Source: Planctomycetota bacterium (GTDB lineage: Bacteria; Planctomycetota; Planctomycetia; Pirellulales; Pirellulaceae). From it: DNA of 64,000 bases. The position numbers and the translations under genes were made by a program. The stretch spans positions 62,001 to 126,000 of the forward strand of contig JACNKX010000097.1 in assembly GCA_014381825.1 (NCBI GenBank). Reading direction: 5' to 3'. Below, in pieces: positions 51,222 to 60,348 of this stretch (position 1 is the stretch's first letter; every line of letters begins with the position of its first letter). The notes under the pieces were generated by a model. It had not been told where the DNA came from, made no database searches, and saw only the letters and a list, made by a program, of their open reading frames with translations.

Positions 51222-51983
51222 TTAGTCTTCGATTGGCAAACCAGTCCACGGTGCGGCGACTGCGGTTTCCTTTCGGACGGCCATTGCGAAGCCGATGACT
51301 GCGAATGGCATCAAGGTGGCGAAGGCGAGCCAACGCGGAAACAGAAGTGTGAAACTTTCGTGCGGCGAGCCCGTCATGACCAAATGCAATAACCAACCGC
51401 TTGCTAGCACGAAGAATGTCGAGAAGATCGATAGCAACACGGCGTTTGTCGGCGACTTGGGCCAGCGTGAGCGTTCCATTTGTCGGTAGATGCGTGTGCC
51501 GATGAGTGTGAATGCAAAAATCTGGATTGAGAACAAGACAAGCACAGAAAGACCGTAACGGAACATGTCACTCGCTATATCGATGAATCCCTTTTCGGTA
51601 TGGCCGAGCAACGCCATGCCCCACGTTACGCCCGCGGCAAGAAGCACGACGCTGGGGCATAACAGCAAGTAAGATGTTGCAAGGCGACCGGCGTGTTGCA
51701 ATTCATTTTCCGTACTTCGCCGTATCAGCCACTTGTCGAGCATGCCTTCACGCTGTTCAAGCCAAGAGACGGTTTGTTGCAACTCGGTCGTTAAGTTATG
51801 CGGCGGCCCGAATCGGCTCATCGTTGCATCCAATGCTGCTCGTTCGTCCTTCGCTTGCGAAAGTTCCTCCTCGTAGATATCCAAAATGTGAGCGTACAGC
51901 TCATTTCGCATTCGCAGTTTTGTGCGACCCGCAGCGTAAACGGGTCGAACCGCTCGCTCGACGTGGATTTTCAGTTCGTTCAT
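51222..51983 (-). CDS. Integral membrane protein with permease-prefix/HAAS-like domain
   Basis: 253 residues from ATG 51983, which overlaps the PadR stop (ATGA). The N-terminal ~75 residues (LRMRNELYAHILDIYEEELSQAKDERAALDATMSRFG) form the helical domain seen before permeases and in HAAS/DUF1700 proteins. About four membrane helices follow (~105-130, ~150-175, ~190-215, ~225-245). This pairing with a PadR regulator is a common two-gene unit; the PadR protein represses it and the membrane protein is thought to signal or to help transport. No transporter ATPase is nearby. Length and topology fit the family; the precise function is unknown. Confidence 0.75.
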   Translation of the reverse strand: MNELKIHVERAVRPVYAAGRTKLRMRNELYAHILDIYEEELSQAKDERAALDATMSRFGPPHNLTTELQQTVSWLEQREGMLDKWLIRRSTENELQHAGRLATSYLLLCPSVVLLAAGVTWGMALLGHTEKGFIDIASDMFRYGLSVLVLFSIQIFAFTLIGTRIYRQMERSRWPKSPTNAVLLSIFSTFFVLASGWLLHLVMTGSPHESFTLLFPRWLAFATLMPFAVIGFAMAVRKETAVAAPWTGLPIED

Positions 51984-52327
51984 GCTGGAGCTCCTACGAC
52001 TCGCCCCACGACGTTGACGAAATGCTCCCACTCTTCGCGCCCCTTCTCCAACTGCCGCTTGCCTTTACGTGTGATCTTGTAGATCCGCCGCCGAGGTCCG
52101 CGACGTTTCGTTTCGTTGTCTTCCCACCGAGCCGACACGAGGCCGGCCTTCTCAAGACGATAAAGCGCGGGGTAGAGCGAGCCTTCTTTCAGTTTGAGGC
52201 CCCCCTGCCCTTCGCTCTCCAATCGGCGCCACACATCGAACCCGTGGCCGTCCGCTTTGTCCAAGACAGCGAGTACCATCGTATCGAGGTGGCCGTGAAG
52301 TGACTTGCCGCTGATGAGTTCGCTCAT
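51980..52327 (-). CDS. PadR-family transcriptional regulator
   Basis: 115 residues from the ATG at 52327. The winged helix is clear: HGHLDTMVLAVLDKADGHGFDVWRRLE, then GSLYPALYRLEKAGLVSARWED (recognition helix and turn) and RIYKITRKGKRQLE (wing). These are diagnostic of PadR. The start was chosen at 52327 rather than far upstream because MSELISGKSLHGHL begins the domain with no spare leader. It probably represses its own operon, that is itself and the overlapping membrane protein, and is released by a small hydrophobic ligand or stress. Confidence 0.88.
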   Translation of the reverse strand: MSELISGKSLHGHLDTMVLAVLDKADGHGFDVWRRLESEGQGGLKLKEGSLYPALYRLEKAGLVSARWEDNETKRRGPRRRIYKITRKGKRQLEKGREEWEHFVNVVGRVVGAPA

Positions 52328-52509
52328 TTGAATTGCTCCGCTAAGAAACGACTCCCTATTATTTAGAAAGACTGGGTAGTGTGTCAACCCTCTTCTAGAC
52401 GATGAACGTGGTTGCTGGAGCGCAGTGGTTGCTGGAGTACCGCCTTGACCACTTGCGAAGGCCGACCGAGAATCGAACGAACTGTTTCCTTGCACCTGAC
52501 GAAATCCAC

Positions 52510-53739
52510 ATGAGTACATCAACCACGAAGCTTGGCGAAGCTTCCGCAAATGTTCCCGATGAGGCTGGACGATTCGGCGAGTTCGGCGGTCGTTACGTAC
52601 CGGAAACGCTGACACGAGCGCTCGATGAACTCTCCGCCGAGTACTCAAAGGCCAAGAAAGACGCGTCCTTTCAATCAGAACTTGAAGGGCTGTGGCACAA
52701 TTATGTTGGTCGCCCGTCGCCGCTGTACCATGCGAAGCGGTTGAGTGAAGAGTGTGGCGGAGCACAGATCTGGCTAAAGCGCGAAGATCTGAACCACACC
52801 GGTGCTCATAAGATCAACAACACGCTAGGGCAGGCGTTGTTGACGATGCGTATGGGCAAGAAGCGAGTGATTGCCGAGACCGGTGCTGGGCAACATGGCG
52901 TCGCGACGGCAACTGCTTGTGCGCGGTTCGGGTTGCCATGCGTCGTCTATATGGGAGCCGAAGACGTTCGGCGACAGGCTCCCAACGTTTTCAGCATGAA
53001 GTTGCTCGGCGCGGAAGTCCGCCCGGTCGAGAGTGGATCGCGAACGCTTCGCGATGCGATTAACGAAGCGATGCGCGATTGGATGTCGAGCGTCGAGGAT
53101 ACACACTACATCATTGGTTCGGTTGTCGGGCCGCATCCGTTCCCGATGATCGTCCGAGACTTTCAGGCCGTTATTGGCCGCGAGACGCGCGAACAGTCGC
53201 TTCACAGAATTGGCCGTTTGCCGGATCTTGTTGTGGCCTGTGTCGGTGGTGGCAGCAATGCGGCCGGAATGTTCTATCCGTTCGTCGAAGATCGCGATGT
53301 CGAGATGATCGGTATCGAAGCGGGGGGACGCGGTTCCGAACCTGGAGATCACGCCTCGCCACTGAGCTTTGGCGAGCCTGGCATCTTGCACGGCAGTTAC
53401 AGCTATGTCATGCAAGACGAAGATGGCCAAACCTGCGACGTACATTCGATGTCCGCCGGATTGGACTATCCTGGCGTCGGACCGGAACACAGTTACTGGA
53501 AGGCGACGGGGCGAGTGCGGTACACCAACTGTCGCGATGGCGAAGCGATGAAGGGATTCGACGCATTGGCTCGCTGCGAGGGAATATTGCCGGCGCTCGA
53601 AAGCTCGCACGCAATCTCGAAAACGATGGAGTTGGCGGCCGCGAGATCGAAGGACGAAGTCGTTGTTGTTTGCCTCTCGGGACGCGGCGACAAGGACGCG
53701 AATGAGATTGCACGTTTGAAAGAGAAGGCGAACTCGTAA
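52510..53739 (+). CDS. trpB: Tryptophan synthase beta subunit
   Basis: 409 residues from ATG 52510. The [23 protein letters not shown]-terminus, the PLP lysine in [22 protein letters not shown] and the phosphate-binding GGGSNA loop are all canonical for TrpB, which condenses indole with serine. The upstream frame to 52402 is not used. The trpA gene follows three bases later. The genes for the other steps of tryptophan synthesis are not in this window, as is common in Planctomycetes where trpBA form a separate pair. Confidence 0.95.
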   Translation: MSTSTTKLGEASANVPDEAGRFGEFGGRYVPETLTRALDELSAEYSKAKKDASFQSELEGLWHNYVGRPSPLYHAKRLSEECGGAQIWLKREDLNHTGAHKINNTLGQALLTMRMGKKRVIAETGAGQHGVATATACARFGLPCVVYMGAEDVRRQAPNVFSMKLLGAEVRPVESGSRTLRDAINEAMRDWMSSVEDTHYIIGSVVGPHPFPMIVRDFQAVIGRETREQSLHRIGRLPDLVVACVGGGSNAAGMFYPFVEDRDVEMIGIEAGGRGSEPGDHASPLSFGEPGILHGSYSYVMQDEDGQTCDVHSMSAGLDYPGVGPEHSYWKATGRVRYTNCRDGEAMKGFDALARCEGILPALESSHAISKTMELAAARSKDEVVVVCLSGRGDKDANEIARLKEKANS

Positions 53740-53742
53740 GCC

Positions 53743-54555
53743 ATGTCCGACATTGATCGACTATTCACCAAACTTCGTTCCGAGAATCGTAAAGCGTTCA
53801 TGCCGTTTATTACGGCTGGCGATCCGGATTTGGAATTCTCGGCAGACGTAATTCGCGAACTTGCCGCTCGCGGTTGTAGCATGTGCGAGGTTGGTATTCC
53901 GTACAGCGACCCGATTGCCGACGGACCCGTGATTCAAGCATCATACACGCGCGCTCTCGACAAGAAGATCAAGCTGGCGCAGATCCTTGAGATGCTCGAT
54001 GGATTGCAATCCGATGTCTCGATGCCGCGAGTAACGATGGTCAGTTACGCGATCATCTACCGTCACGGTCTTGAATGCTATGTCGCGGACGCGAAAGCTG
54101 CAGGAGTTGCCGGGGCGATCGTACCCGACTTGCTGGTGGAAGAGGCTGATGAGTTCGCCGAGATCTGCCGGCGCGAAGATTTCAGCTTGATTCAACTGGT
54201 CACACCTACCACTCCGCGTGAACGCGCAGTACGAATCGCCGCAAGTTCGACAGGCTTCCTTTACTACGTGTCGGTTACGGGTATCACCGGCGAGCGGACT
54301 CAGCTTCCGCCATCTCTGATCGACAACGTTGGGTGGTTGCGAGAACAGACAAAGCTGCCAATTTGTATCGGTTTTGGCGTGAGTAAACCCGAGCATGTTG
54401 ATCTGTTGGCCCCCGTCTCTGATGGCCTGATTGTCGGCTCAGCGATCGTCCGTCGAATTGCCGAAGCCGCGAATCGACCGCGTGACGAAGTACTGCAAGA
54501 AGTTGGCAAGTACTCAGCGAGCCTGCTCGCAGCTCTCGAATCGTCGTCGAATTGA
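53743..54555 (+). CDS. trpA: Tryptophan synthase alpha subunit
   Basis: 270 residues. The TIM-barrel shows MPFITAGDPDLE, CEVGIPYSDPIADGPVIQASYTRAL (catalytic Glu and the flexible loop), FLYYVSVTGITGER (phosphate loop) and GFGVSKPEHV. It splits indole-3-glycerol phosphate to indole, channelled to TrpB. Start codon ATG is three bases after the trpB stop, so the two are translated together. Confidence 0.95.
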   Translation: MSDIDRLFTKLRSENRKAFMPFITAGDPDLEFSADVIRELAARGCSMCEVGIPYSDPIADGPVIQASYTRALDKKIKLAQILEMLDGLQSDVSMPRVTMVSYAIIYRHGLECYVADAKAAGVAGAIVPDLLVEEADEFAEICRREDFSLIQLVTPTTPRERAVRIAASSTGFLYYVSVTGITGERTQLPPSLIDNVGWLREQTKLPICIGFGVSKPEHVDLLAPVSDGLIVGSAIVRRIAEAANRPRDEVLQEVGKYSASLLAALESSSN

Positions 54556-54622
54556 CGCCGATTGGCCCCGGCGACCGCTCAAATTCTTTGGTGTAAATGT
54601 AGTCGTGGTGTAGTCGTTAAGC

Positions 54623-54637
54623 CATTATGAAATAATG
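54623..54637 (+). repeat. AT-rich inverted repeat after trpA
   Basis: CATTAT and ATAATG enclose GAA (6-bp stem, 3-base loop) about 70 bases after the trpA stop. No T-run follows, so terminator function is uncertain. Confidence 0.3.
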
Positions 54638-54700
54638 ACTTAGGTCGTGGATTCGCATTAAACTTGACTCGCGGTGGAAATCGGAAGTAAAGTTGAAGAT

Positions 54701-54718
54701 AGAGGTCGTTCGACCTCT
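54701..54718 (+). terminator. Perfect hairpin downstream of trpBA
   Basis: AGAGGTC and GACCTCT pair perfectly around GTTC, 145 bases after the trpA stop. It may end the trpBA transcript or protect its 3' end; a U-tract is missing. Confidence 0.35.
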
Positions 54719-54839
54719 TAGAGTAGCGAATCGTCCGGCGTAGCATGGCGATTGTGGTATCTCGTGATCCTTCAACTCTCGCGAGAGCCGCTCCCGTGTC
54801 CTCGCCTTGGCCGTCGGTCTTATGTGGAGGACGTCGCCA

Positions 54840-55373
54840 GTGAAGGCAACTAATTCATCGACCCTGCACCGTTACTTCGCGGGAATCGCGGAGTATGTCT
54901 TCCAGTCGCACCTGGGGGTCGCCGATCCTCCGCTTGTCGACTACGTCAGCGAACTCTTGCTTCGCTTTGTGCGATCGGAATCGATTCACCGAGTGCGGAG
55001 TCTAACCGGTCGACCGCTCACCGAAGTTGCCGAAATGTTGGCAGAAGCGAACGCACGTGTCGGGACGGCGCGTCGCTCGGTCCACCGACATATCGGTGAT
55101 TTCACTTTGTTTTGGGTAGGTGTTTATCCGGAAGCATTGCGCGAAATGCAAAGCCCGATGAAGAAGGACCATTTCATCGATTACTGTTCGCAAGGCAAGC
55201 GAGCGTACTTCATTGCCAGCACTATTCAAGCCGAGGAAGACAACGAAGCTCCCGCTCCGATTCTGGAACAAATGAGCCAGCAATTCGAGCTATGTGCTTA
55301 TGGTCTTCGCGAGATCCGTCGTGAATGGGAACGCCGCGACAACGAAGAATTGCCCGTTCTGCTGGTCGATTGA
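54840..55373 (+). CDS. Conserved-looking hypothetical protein
   Basis: 177 residues from GTG 54840, chosen because GGAGGA lies nine bases upstream; an ATG at 54822 and a TTG at 54807 are alternatives in the same frame. The protein is helical and charged (EMLAEANARVGTARRSVHRHIGDF), with FWVGVYPEALREMQ and DHFIDYCSQGKRAYFIAS. No known domain is recognised. No signal peptide or membrane helix. It stands alone between trpA and the next small membrane protein. Function unknown. Confidence 0.7.
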   Translation: MKATNSSTLHRYFAGIAEYVFQSHLGVADPPLVDYVSELLLRFVRSESIHRVRSLTGRPLTEVAEMLAEANARVGTARRSVHRHIGDFTLFWVGVYPEALREMQSPMKKDHFIDYCSQGKRAYFIASTIQAEEDNEAPAPILEQMSQQFELCAYGLREIRREWERRDNEELPVLLVD

Positions 55374-55507
55374 GCGGTCGGCGCCCTATTCGCGAAAAAA
55401 ATCTTCGGTTGACTACCAAGGACGACGCGATCGCCCCGAATACGAGGTGTCAGCAGTTTGGTAGCTCCGCATTGTTGCGGTCGTGTTGGCTCGAGCCAGG
55501 GCTACCA

Positions 55508-55541
55508 ACTCCCTTGCGAGATTCACTCCCTTGCGAGATTC
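55508..55541 (+). repeat. Tandem 17-base direct repeat
   Basis: ACTCCCTTGCGAGATTC occurs twice in direct succession (55508-55524 and 55525-55541), just upstream of the ATG at 55572. It is identical in both copies, so it is a recent slip duplication or a protein-binding tandem. Confidence 0.6.
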
Positions 55542-55571
55542 GTTGTACAACGCGAACGAGGAAAGTTCTCC

Positions 55572-55886
55572 ATGTTTGGAAAACCAGCTTGGTTCAAAGA
55601 GAAGCGTTCGGGTCGGGGAATCACGCCAATTTGTCGACAAGGCTGGGCCTATACCGCAATTTGGGCGGGGATCTTGGTGTTGCCGTTTCTGATCCTGATC
55701 GGCGAGCAACTGGTTCTCGAATCACTCGTTTGGCTAGCGGCGACAGGCGGGACGCTTGTCTGGGATGTGCGGCAAATTATGGCTGCAATGCGTCCCGAGG
55801 ACGAAGATGTACTCTACATCGACGAGACGGAGACTCTTTCTGAGGAGTTCGCGACGCGTAACTTCGACTTCCGGCTCCGTGTCTAG
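55572..55886 (+). CDS. Small membrane protein of unknown function
   Basis: 104 residues from ATG 55572 with GAGGAAAG upstream. Two hydrophobic segments, ~26-46 (YTAIWAGILVLPFLILIGE) and ~50-66 (VLESLVWLAATGGTLVWD), separate a basic N-terminus from an acidic C-terminal tail (PEDEDVLYIDETETL). No family is recognised. It is transcribed in the same direction as its neighbours, with ~190 bases upstream holding the 17-base tandem repeat. Probably an inner-membrane protein. Confidence 0.65.
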   Translation: MFGKPAWFKEKRSGRGITPICRQGWAYTAIWAGILVLPFLILIGEQLVLESLVWLAATGGTLVWDVRQIMAAMRPEDEDVLYIDETETLSEEFATRNFDFRLRV

Positions 55887-55952
55887 CTACGAACTGCCGC
55901 ATGCATCTCGCGCCTGTCGAATGTGACTGCGGTAATCTTTCATATCGCAACC

Positions 55953-55972
55953 CAAGCGACTTAAGTCGCTTG
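55953..55972. repeat. 20-base perfect palindrome
   Basis: CAAGCGACTTAAGTCGCTTG reads the same on both strands. It could be an operator dyad or form an 8-bp hairpin with loop UUAA. It lies about 80 bases before the perfect TATAAT box preceding the gene at 56107. Confidence 0.6.
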
Positions 55973-56029
55973 ATGCATCGAGTTTGTGCCTGCCGGATGG
56001 TTTGCGGATCAGGTGGATTATCGACGCAA

Positions 56030-56058
56030 TTCCGCGATCTTAGACTGTCTGCTATAAT
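56030..56058 (+). promoter_or_regulatory. Probable promoter with perfect TATAAT
   Basis: A consensus -10 box TATAAT (56053-56058) lies about 50 bases before the start of the gene at 56107. The -35 region 17 bases upstream (TTCCGC) is weak. Confidence 0.35.
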
Positions 56059-56106
56059 TGCAATATCGGACACTTCTTCTCGCTGTTTCCAGCTTGGATC
56101 GACGTC

Positions 56107-56841
56107 ATGTCTCAGCCAGAGCACTTAGACGACCTGCTTCGCGATTGGTCTTACGAGCCGCAGACGTTGGGCGTTCGAATTGTTACTGGTAGCGACGGGC
56201 GCGATCTTCTCCAGATGCGAATCGATATGGGAGTTTTGCAACTGGAGATGGATGGCCGTCCAGACGGGACGCGTCCAGAGAGATGCGACTCGTTCTTCGA
56301 CCATCTCGTTTCCGAGTCGATTCGTTTCGGTGACGAATTTGTAATCGACGATGACCAAGCCAACGAAGTCGATCGCGAATTTGTACAGTTCTATCATCGA
56401 CGCATCTGCTGGCTACGTTTGCAAGACTACGAGCGTGCCATTCGCGACGCCGATCATACGCTGGGATTGATGGACTTTTGCAAGAAGTACTCGGACGACG
56501 ATCAATGGACTCTCTCGCATGAGCAGTATCGTCCCTTCGTCCTCTTTCACCGTACGCAGGCCGCTGCTCTTGCCTCGCTGGACGAAGGTGGCCCCGAAGA
56601 ATCAATACAGGCTATTAACGGTGGTCTCGACGATTTGCGAGAAGTCTTTGAAGAGTATGAGGCCGAGGAGCATTTTGAGGACGATGAACTCGTTGCTCGT
56701 CTGCTCGATTTGCGAGAGACACTTCGTAAAGAATACGAAGTTGGTAAGACGCTTCACGAGCAACTGGCCGAAGCTGTGGCGTCTGAGCAATACGAGCTTG
56801 CCGCCCGGCTCCGCGATGAATTGGCCAAACGCCAAGTCTGA
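56107..56841 (+). CDS. UvrB/UvrC-motif protein
   Basis: 244 residues. The C-terminal ~30 residues, LHEQLAEAVASEQYELAARLRDELAK, are a UVR motif, the short helical pair through which UvrB and UvrC bind each other; it is also found in McsA and other regulators. The preceding ~200 residues, helical and rich in acidic residues (EVDREFVQFYHRRI, EEYEAEEHFEDDE), resemble TPR-like repeats and are unlike UvrB or UvrC. It therefore may bind a UVR partner and act as an adaptor. It precedes another unknown gene by about 50 bases. Function not known. Confidence 0.75.
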   Translation: MSQPEHLDDLLRDWSYEPQTLGVRIVTGSDGRDLLQMRIDMGVLQLEMDGRPDGTRPERCDSFFDHLVSESIRFGDEFVIDDDQANEVDREFVQFYHRRICWLRLQDYERAIRDADHTLGLMDFCKKYSDDDQWTLSHEQYRPFVLFHRTQAAALASLDEGGPEESIQAINGGLDDLREVFEEYEAEEHFEDDELVARLLDLRETLRKEYEVGKTLHEQLAEAVASEQYELAARLRDELAKRQV

Positions 56842-56892
56842 TTCGTGATTTCACTTGCTGCCCTGCCGGGTAATTGAGAAGATGGTGGTTTA

Positions 56893-57657
56893 ATGAGCCA
56901 CATGCCACAAATTCGGTTATCGGCAACGATGGACTCGCGACAGCATCTCGTTGATCAGTGGAAGACCAAACTCGCCGCAAGCGAGCGTTTGCCCGAAGAC
57001 GCCGAGAAGCGATTCGGCTGGGTGCGACAGATCTATGCTCGGATCTATCGATTCTTGGTTGCGTATTATGGCGAAGGAGAGTGGAGCGGCGTTGCTGGCG
57101 ATTCCAGTGCGATGCCCGATTCCCGCTCCGCCACCAGCCGGATGCCTTTTGTCGATTGCAGTTCCACGACCGACGGTCTGGCTCCGAAGACATCTGAACG
57201 AATTCGAAACACGCTTGATTCGATTCATCGGAGTAACCCGGGGTTGGCAATACCGGGAACGATGAGTTGCGTCGCCGAGGACACTTGGGTAGTCGTCGCA
57301 GCCAGAAAGAAATCGCGAGCGGCCCAAGTAGTGCATCGCAGGCTTGTCGCTTGTGGCATCGAATCTCAACTTCTAAGTCGGACTACGGACACCGCCATCG
57401 TCGTACATCACGAAGACTTTCCAGTGGCCTTAGAGGCGATTAAGAACACGGTGCCAACGCGGCAGATTTGGATCACTAGAACAGCGGACGCGAGGAGTGC
57501 CGTCGGACTTGCCCTCCTCCTTGCGACTCTATTGACCCTTGGGATGTGCCTGCTAGTCGACAGCTCTGCTCGCGATCTGTCTATCACTCTTTGCGCGTTG
57601 TGGCTTGCTGGGATGGCATCAGCCTGGCTGGGCTTAGGCGGTCGCACACGCCGTTGA
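56893..57657 (+). CDS. Membrane protein of unknown function
   Basis: 254 residues. After a basic helical N-terminus the middle contains a region with TWVVVAARKKSRAAQVVHRRLVA and IVVHHEDFPVALEAI that reads like a small alpha/beta domain, as in tRNA-cofactor or DUF2007-type signal domains. Two helices at the C-terminus (SAVGLALLLATLLTLGMCLLV and LCALWLAGMASAWLGLG) place it in the membrane. No firm family call. It lies between the UVR protein and holA, all in one direction. Confidence 0.6.
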   Translation: MSHMPQIRLSATMDSRQHLVDQWKTKLAASERLPEDAEKRFGWVRQIYARIYRFLVAYYGEGEWSGVAGDSSAMPDSRSATSRMPFVDCSSTTDGLAPKTSERIRNTLDSIHRSNPGLAIPGTMSCVAEDTWVVVAARKKSRAAQVVHRRLVACGIESQLLSRTTDTAIVVHHEDFPVALEAIKNTVPTRQIWITRTADARSAVGLALLLATLLTLGMCLLVDSSARDLSITLCALWLAGMASAWLGLGGRTRR

Positions 57658-57757
57658 TTCTGGTCATCGTCTTTACTCATCGCGTTTGCGCCCGCTTGTT
57701 GTCGACGTGGCAGATGCAGATAATCGTACGCTCACGTTATCAAGAGACCGAGTTCAG

Positions 57758-58846
57758 ATGCCGAATACCGTCCACGCTTTCGACTTCCTCGCTCAACCGC
57801 CCGCGACCGTTCCGTCGGTTGTTGCCTTGTTCGGCAACGAGAGCTTTCTGAAGCGATTGGCGACACGCTCGTTGCGCAGCGCGGTGGTCGGCGACGACGA
57901 TGCTCCGATTACGACACTGGAGGGAGCAATTGCCGAGTGGCGGGATGTGGTTGACGAGTTGTCGACCATGTCGCTCTTTGGTGGCGAGCGGCGGCTGGTT
58001 ATTGTTGAGGCAGCTGATCCGTTTGTCAGCAAGGAACGCGGACGGTTGGAGGCGTATGTCGAGAAGCCTCGCTCCTCGGGAGTCTTGATTCTGGACGTTG
58101 AGTCGTGGGCCAGCAACACGAGACTCTACAAAGCAGTCGACAAGATCGGGCTTCAAGTCGATTGCCGCGCGCCGGAGAAGGCAGCAGGCAAACGTAAAGT
58201 TCTTGACGAGGCAAGGCTTTGTAAGTGGCTGATTGCCTGGACTCAAGACCAACACCTTGCGAAGCTCGAGGCGATCGCGGCGGAGCAATTGCTGGAAATC
58301 ACCGGGCCTGAGTTTGGCCTGCTGGATCAAGAGTTGTCGAAGCTCGCGTTGTTTGCTGGCGAAGGCGGAAAGATCGACGTGCAAATGGTTCGCGATGTGG
58401 TCGGGGGCTGGCGCTCGCAAACCATTTGGGAGCTGATCGATGCCGCGGTGGACGGAGATGCGGGCGAAGCGTTGAGGCAACTGGACCGATTGCTACAAGC
58501 GGGCGAGCATCCCGTTGCCTTGTTCGGCCAGGTTTCGTGGTCGCTTCGGCGGTTCGCAGCTGCCACGCGTATCTATCAAGAGGCTGAACGAGCCAAACGA
58601 CACATCTCGTTGCGAGATGCTTTGATTCAGGCAGGTATTCCGCATTGGAATAAAAAGGGCTTAGAGCGTGCTGAGTCGCAGCTCAAGCAACTTGGTCGCG
58701 GTCGAGCGGGCCGGATCTATCAATGGTTGCTCGAAACTGACCTAGCTCTAAAGGGATCTCACTCGAATCCGCATCGAGCTCGCTTTGTACTCGAACAGCT
58801 CTTTCTTCGAATGTCGAAGGGGCTTCGCGGTGCTAGCGTGCGATAG
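57758..58846 (+). CDS. holA: DNA polymerase III subunit delta
   Basis: 362 residues from ATG 57758, the start that gives a normal HolA N-terminus (HAFDFLAQPPATVPSVVALFGNESFLKR). SLFGGERRLVIVEAADPFVS and the later EFGLLDQELSKLALFAGEGGKID are conserved delta-subunit segments. The protein is the clamp-loader subunit that opens the sliding clamp. ATP binding is lost, as usual in delta. The frame extends upstream to 57686 but has no start signals there. Confidence 0.88.
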   Translation: MPNTVHAFDFLAQPPATVPSVVALFGNESFLKRLATRSLRSAVVGDDDAPITTLEGAIAEWRDVVDELSTMSLFGGERRLVIVEAADPFVSKERGRLEAYVEKPRSSGVLILDVESWASNTRLYKAVDKIGLQVDCRAPEKAAGKRKVLDEARLCKWLIAWTQDQHLAKLEAIAAEQLLEITGPEFGLLDQELSKLALFAGEGGKIDVQMVRDVVGGWRSQTIWELIDAAVDGDAGEALRQLDRLLQAGEHPVALFGQVSWSLRRFAAATRIYQEAERAKRHISLRDALIQAGIPHWNKKGLERAESQLKQLGRGRAGRIYQWLLETDLALKGSHSNPHRARFVLEQLFLRMSKGLRGASVR

Positions 58847-58926
58847 CAGCGACGCCGATCTTGCGGCGAGACGCGCCTTCTCTTACCATCCCCGCTCTTC
58901 TCGCTCATCTTCTTTGTAGTTAATCA

Positions 58927-60348
58927 ATGGCTGACGCGCGATTGACATTCATTGGCGTTGCAACGGCAACTCTTCTTCTAACCGGCTGCGCGGGACCGGC
59001 ATGGTTCGCTCAGGGCAAGCTTTCCGAGATCGGGAAGCGTCGATCGAGAGCACAGCGGGAAGAAGGGGCGACGAACGCTTCTCAGACAACGGCGAGTTCC
59101 GTTCGTGAGTTGGGAGCTGCGCCATCGTTGTCGCAAGTGCTTGATGACGTCGAACGCATCAAGGACCGAAGCCTATCCGATTTTGCCGTGATTCAGAGCG
59201 CGGTCGAGGACGCTTCGAGCGACTTCCCCCCTCAGTATCAACAAACCTACAAGGACCAAATGCGGGGATTGGAGTTACAGCAGCAGGGGCAAGACTCGCA
59301 ATCGTTCGCCGATCCGTCTGGTGTCATCGATTCGCAACTGTATCAAGCTCCGGCTGTTCAAACGCCCACCGAACAGATCTCGTCGCTCGCGTATCCCGAC
59401 GTTCAATCGATGCCTCAAGCGTCAGTCCCTGCCGGTGTCGCCCCGGCCGCTCACTCCGTCGGCCTCGGTCCAGCGGCACCGTTGAGATCCAGCGTTGGTG
59501 GCGTACCTCCTGTCGGCATGACGACACACATCGGTGATGCGCAATCATCCCAAGTGGCACCCGTGGGGCAATCGAATTCCACGTCGTTAGAAGCTCCAGC
59601 AAACGAGACCGGTGCAGAAGTTGCACAAGAGTTAGAGATCGAACCGGGGCAATGGAGGCGTGAGCTTGAAAACGCATTGGCATCTCTGAACGCTGATCTA
59701 GCTCGACCGAACCTAGAGCGAGACGAACGGGCAAAACTGGAGATCTTGCGTCGTTTGCTTTACGTCGCGACAAATCAACGAGACGAAGCGGTCGCCCCGG
59801 TCGACCAACTCGACGAAGATGAACGCGAGTATTGGAAGCACCAGATTCACGGCTTGCTTGTTTCGATTGACGCCGATGGAAAGCACCCCACGACTCGTCG
59901 AGCAGCGTTGGCTTTGCGAAATCTGCGAACTGCGGTCGATCATTTGGCGAATCTAAGTACGCTTGATGTGCGGAATGTGAACTTCTGCAAAGAAGCTCTC
60001 AGCTATGGCGAATACCGCTTGTTCGATTCGTATACCTTTCGAGCCAAAGACGAAGTTGTGTTGTATGTCGAAGTAGACAACTTCGCGACGCATCCGCGAA
60101 GCGATAGTTTTGAGACAGAACTGCACAGCTCCTACGAGATCATTGACGACGCGGGGCGGCGCGTGGCGAATGTTGTGTTGCCTGCCGACAAACAAGTCTC
60201 CAGAAACCGTCGCCGCGATTATTTCATCGCCCACTTGATTCAGATGCCCACTCAGATCGCATCTGGATCCTATCGTCTGCGGCTAACGATCGAAGACGTC
60301 ATCGGGAAGAAGTCGAATCACGCCGCCGTCGACTTCCGCATCAAATGA
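58927..60348 (+). CDS. Lipoprotein of unknown function
   Basis: 473 residues with a lipoprotein signal (LTFIGVATATLLLTGC, lipidated C). The mature part is Ser/Gln/Ala-rich and apparently disordered to ~240, then a folded helical domain (~235-330, ARPNLERDERAKLEILRRLLYVATNQRD) and a beta domain at the end (VLYVEVDNF, VDFRIK). No catalytic motif. The TGA overlaps the ATG of the next gene (ATGA), so both are translated together, although the products seem functionally unrelated. Probably an outer- or inner-membrane-attached structural protein. Confidence 0.7.
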   Translation: MADARLTFIGVATATLLLTGCAGPAWFAQGKLSEIGKRRSRAQREEGATNASQTTASSVRELGAAPSLSQVLDDVERIKDRSLSDFAVIQSAVEDASSDFPPQYQQTYKDQMRGLELQQQGQDSQSFADPSGVIDSQLYQAPAVQTPTEQISSLAYPDVQSMPQASVPAGVAPAAHSVGLGPAAPLRSSVGGVPPVGMTTHIGDAQSSQVAPVGQSNSTSLEAPANETGAEVAQELEIEPGQWRRELENALASLNADLARPNLERDERAKLEILRRLLYVATNQRDEAVAPVDQLDEDEREYWKHQIHGLLVSIDADGKHPTTRRAALALRNLRTAVDHLANLSTLDVRNVNFCKEALSYGEYRLFDSYTFRAKDEVVLYVEVDNFATHPRSDSFETELHSSYEIIDDAGRRVANVVLPADKQVSRNRRRDYFIAHLIQMPTQIASGSYRLRLTIEDVIGKKSNHAAVDFRIK

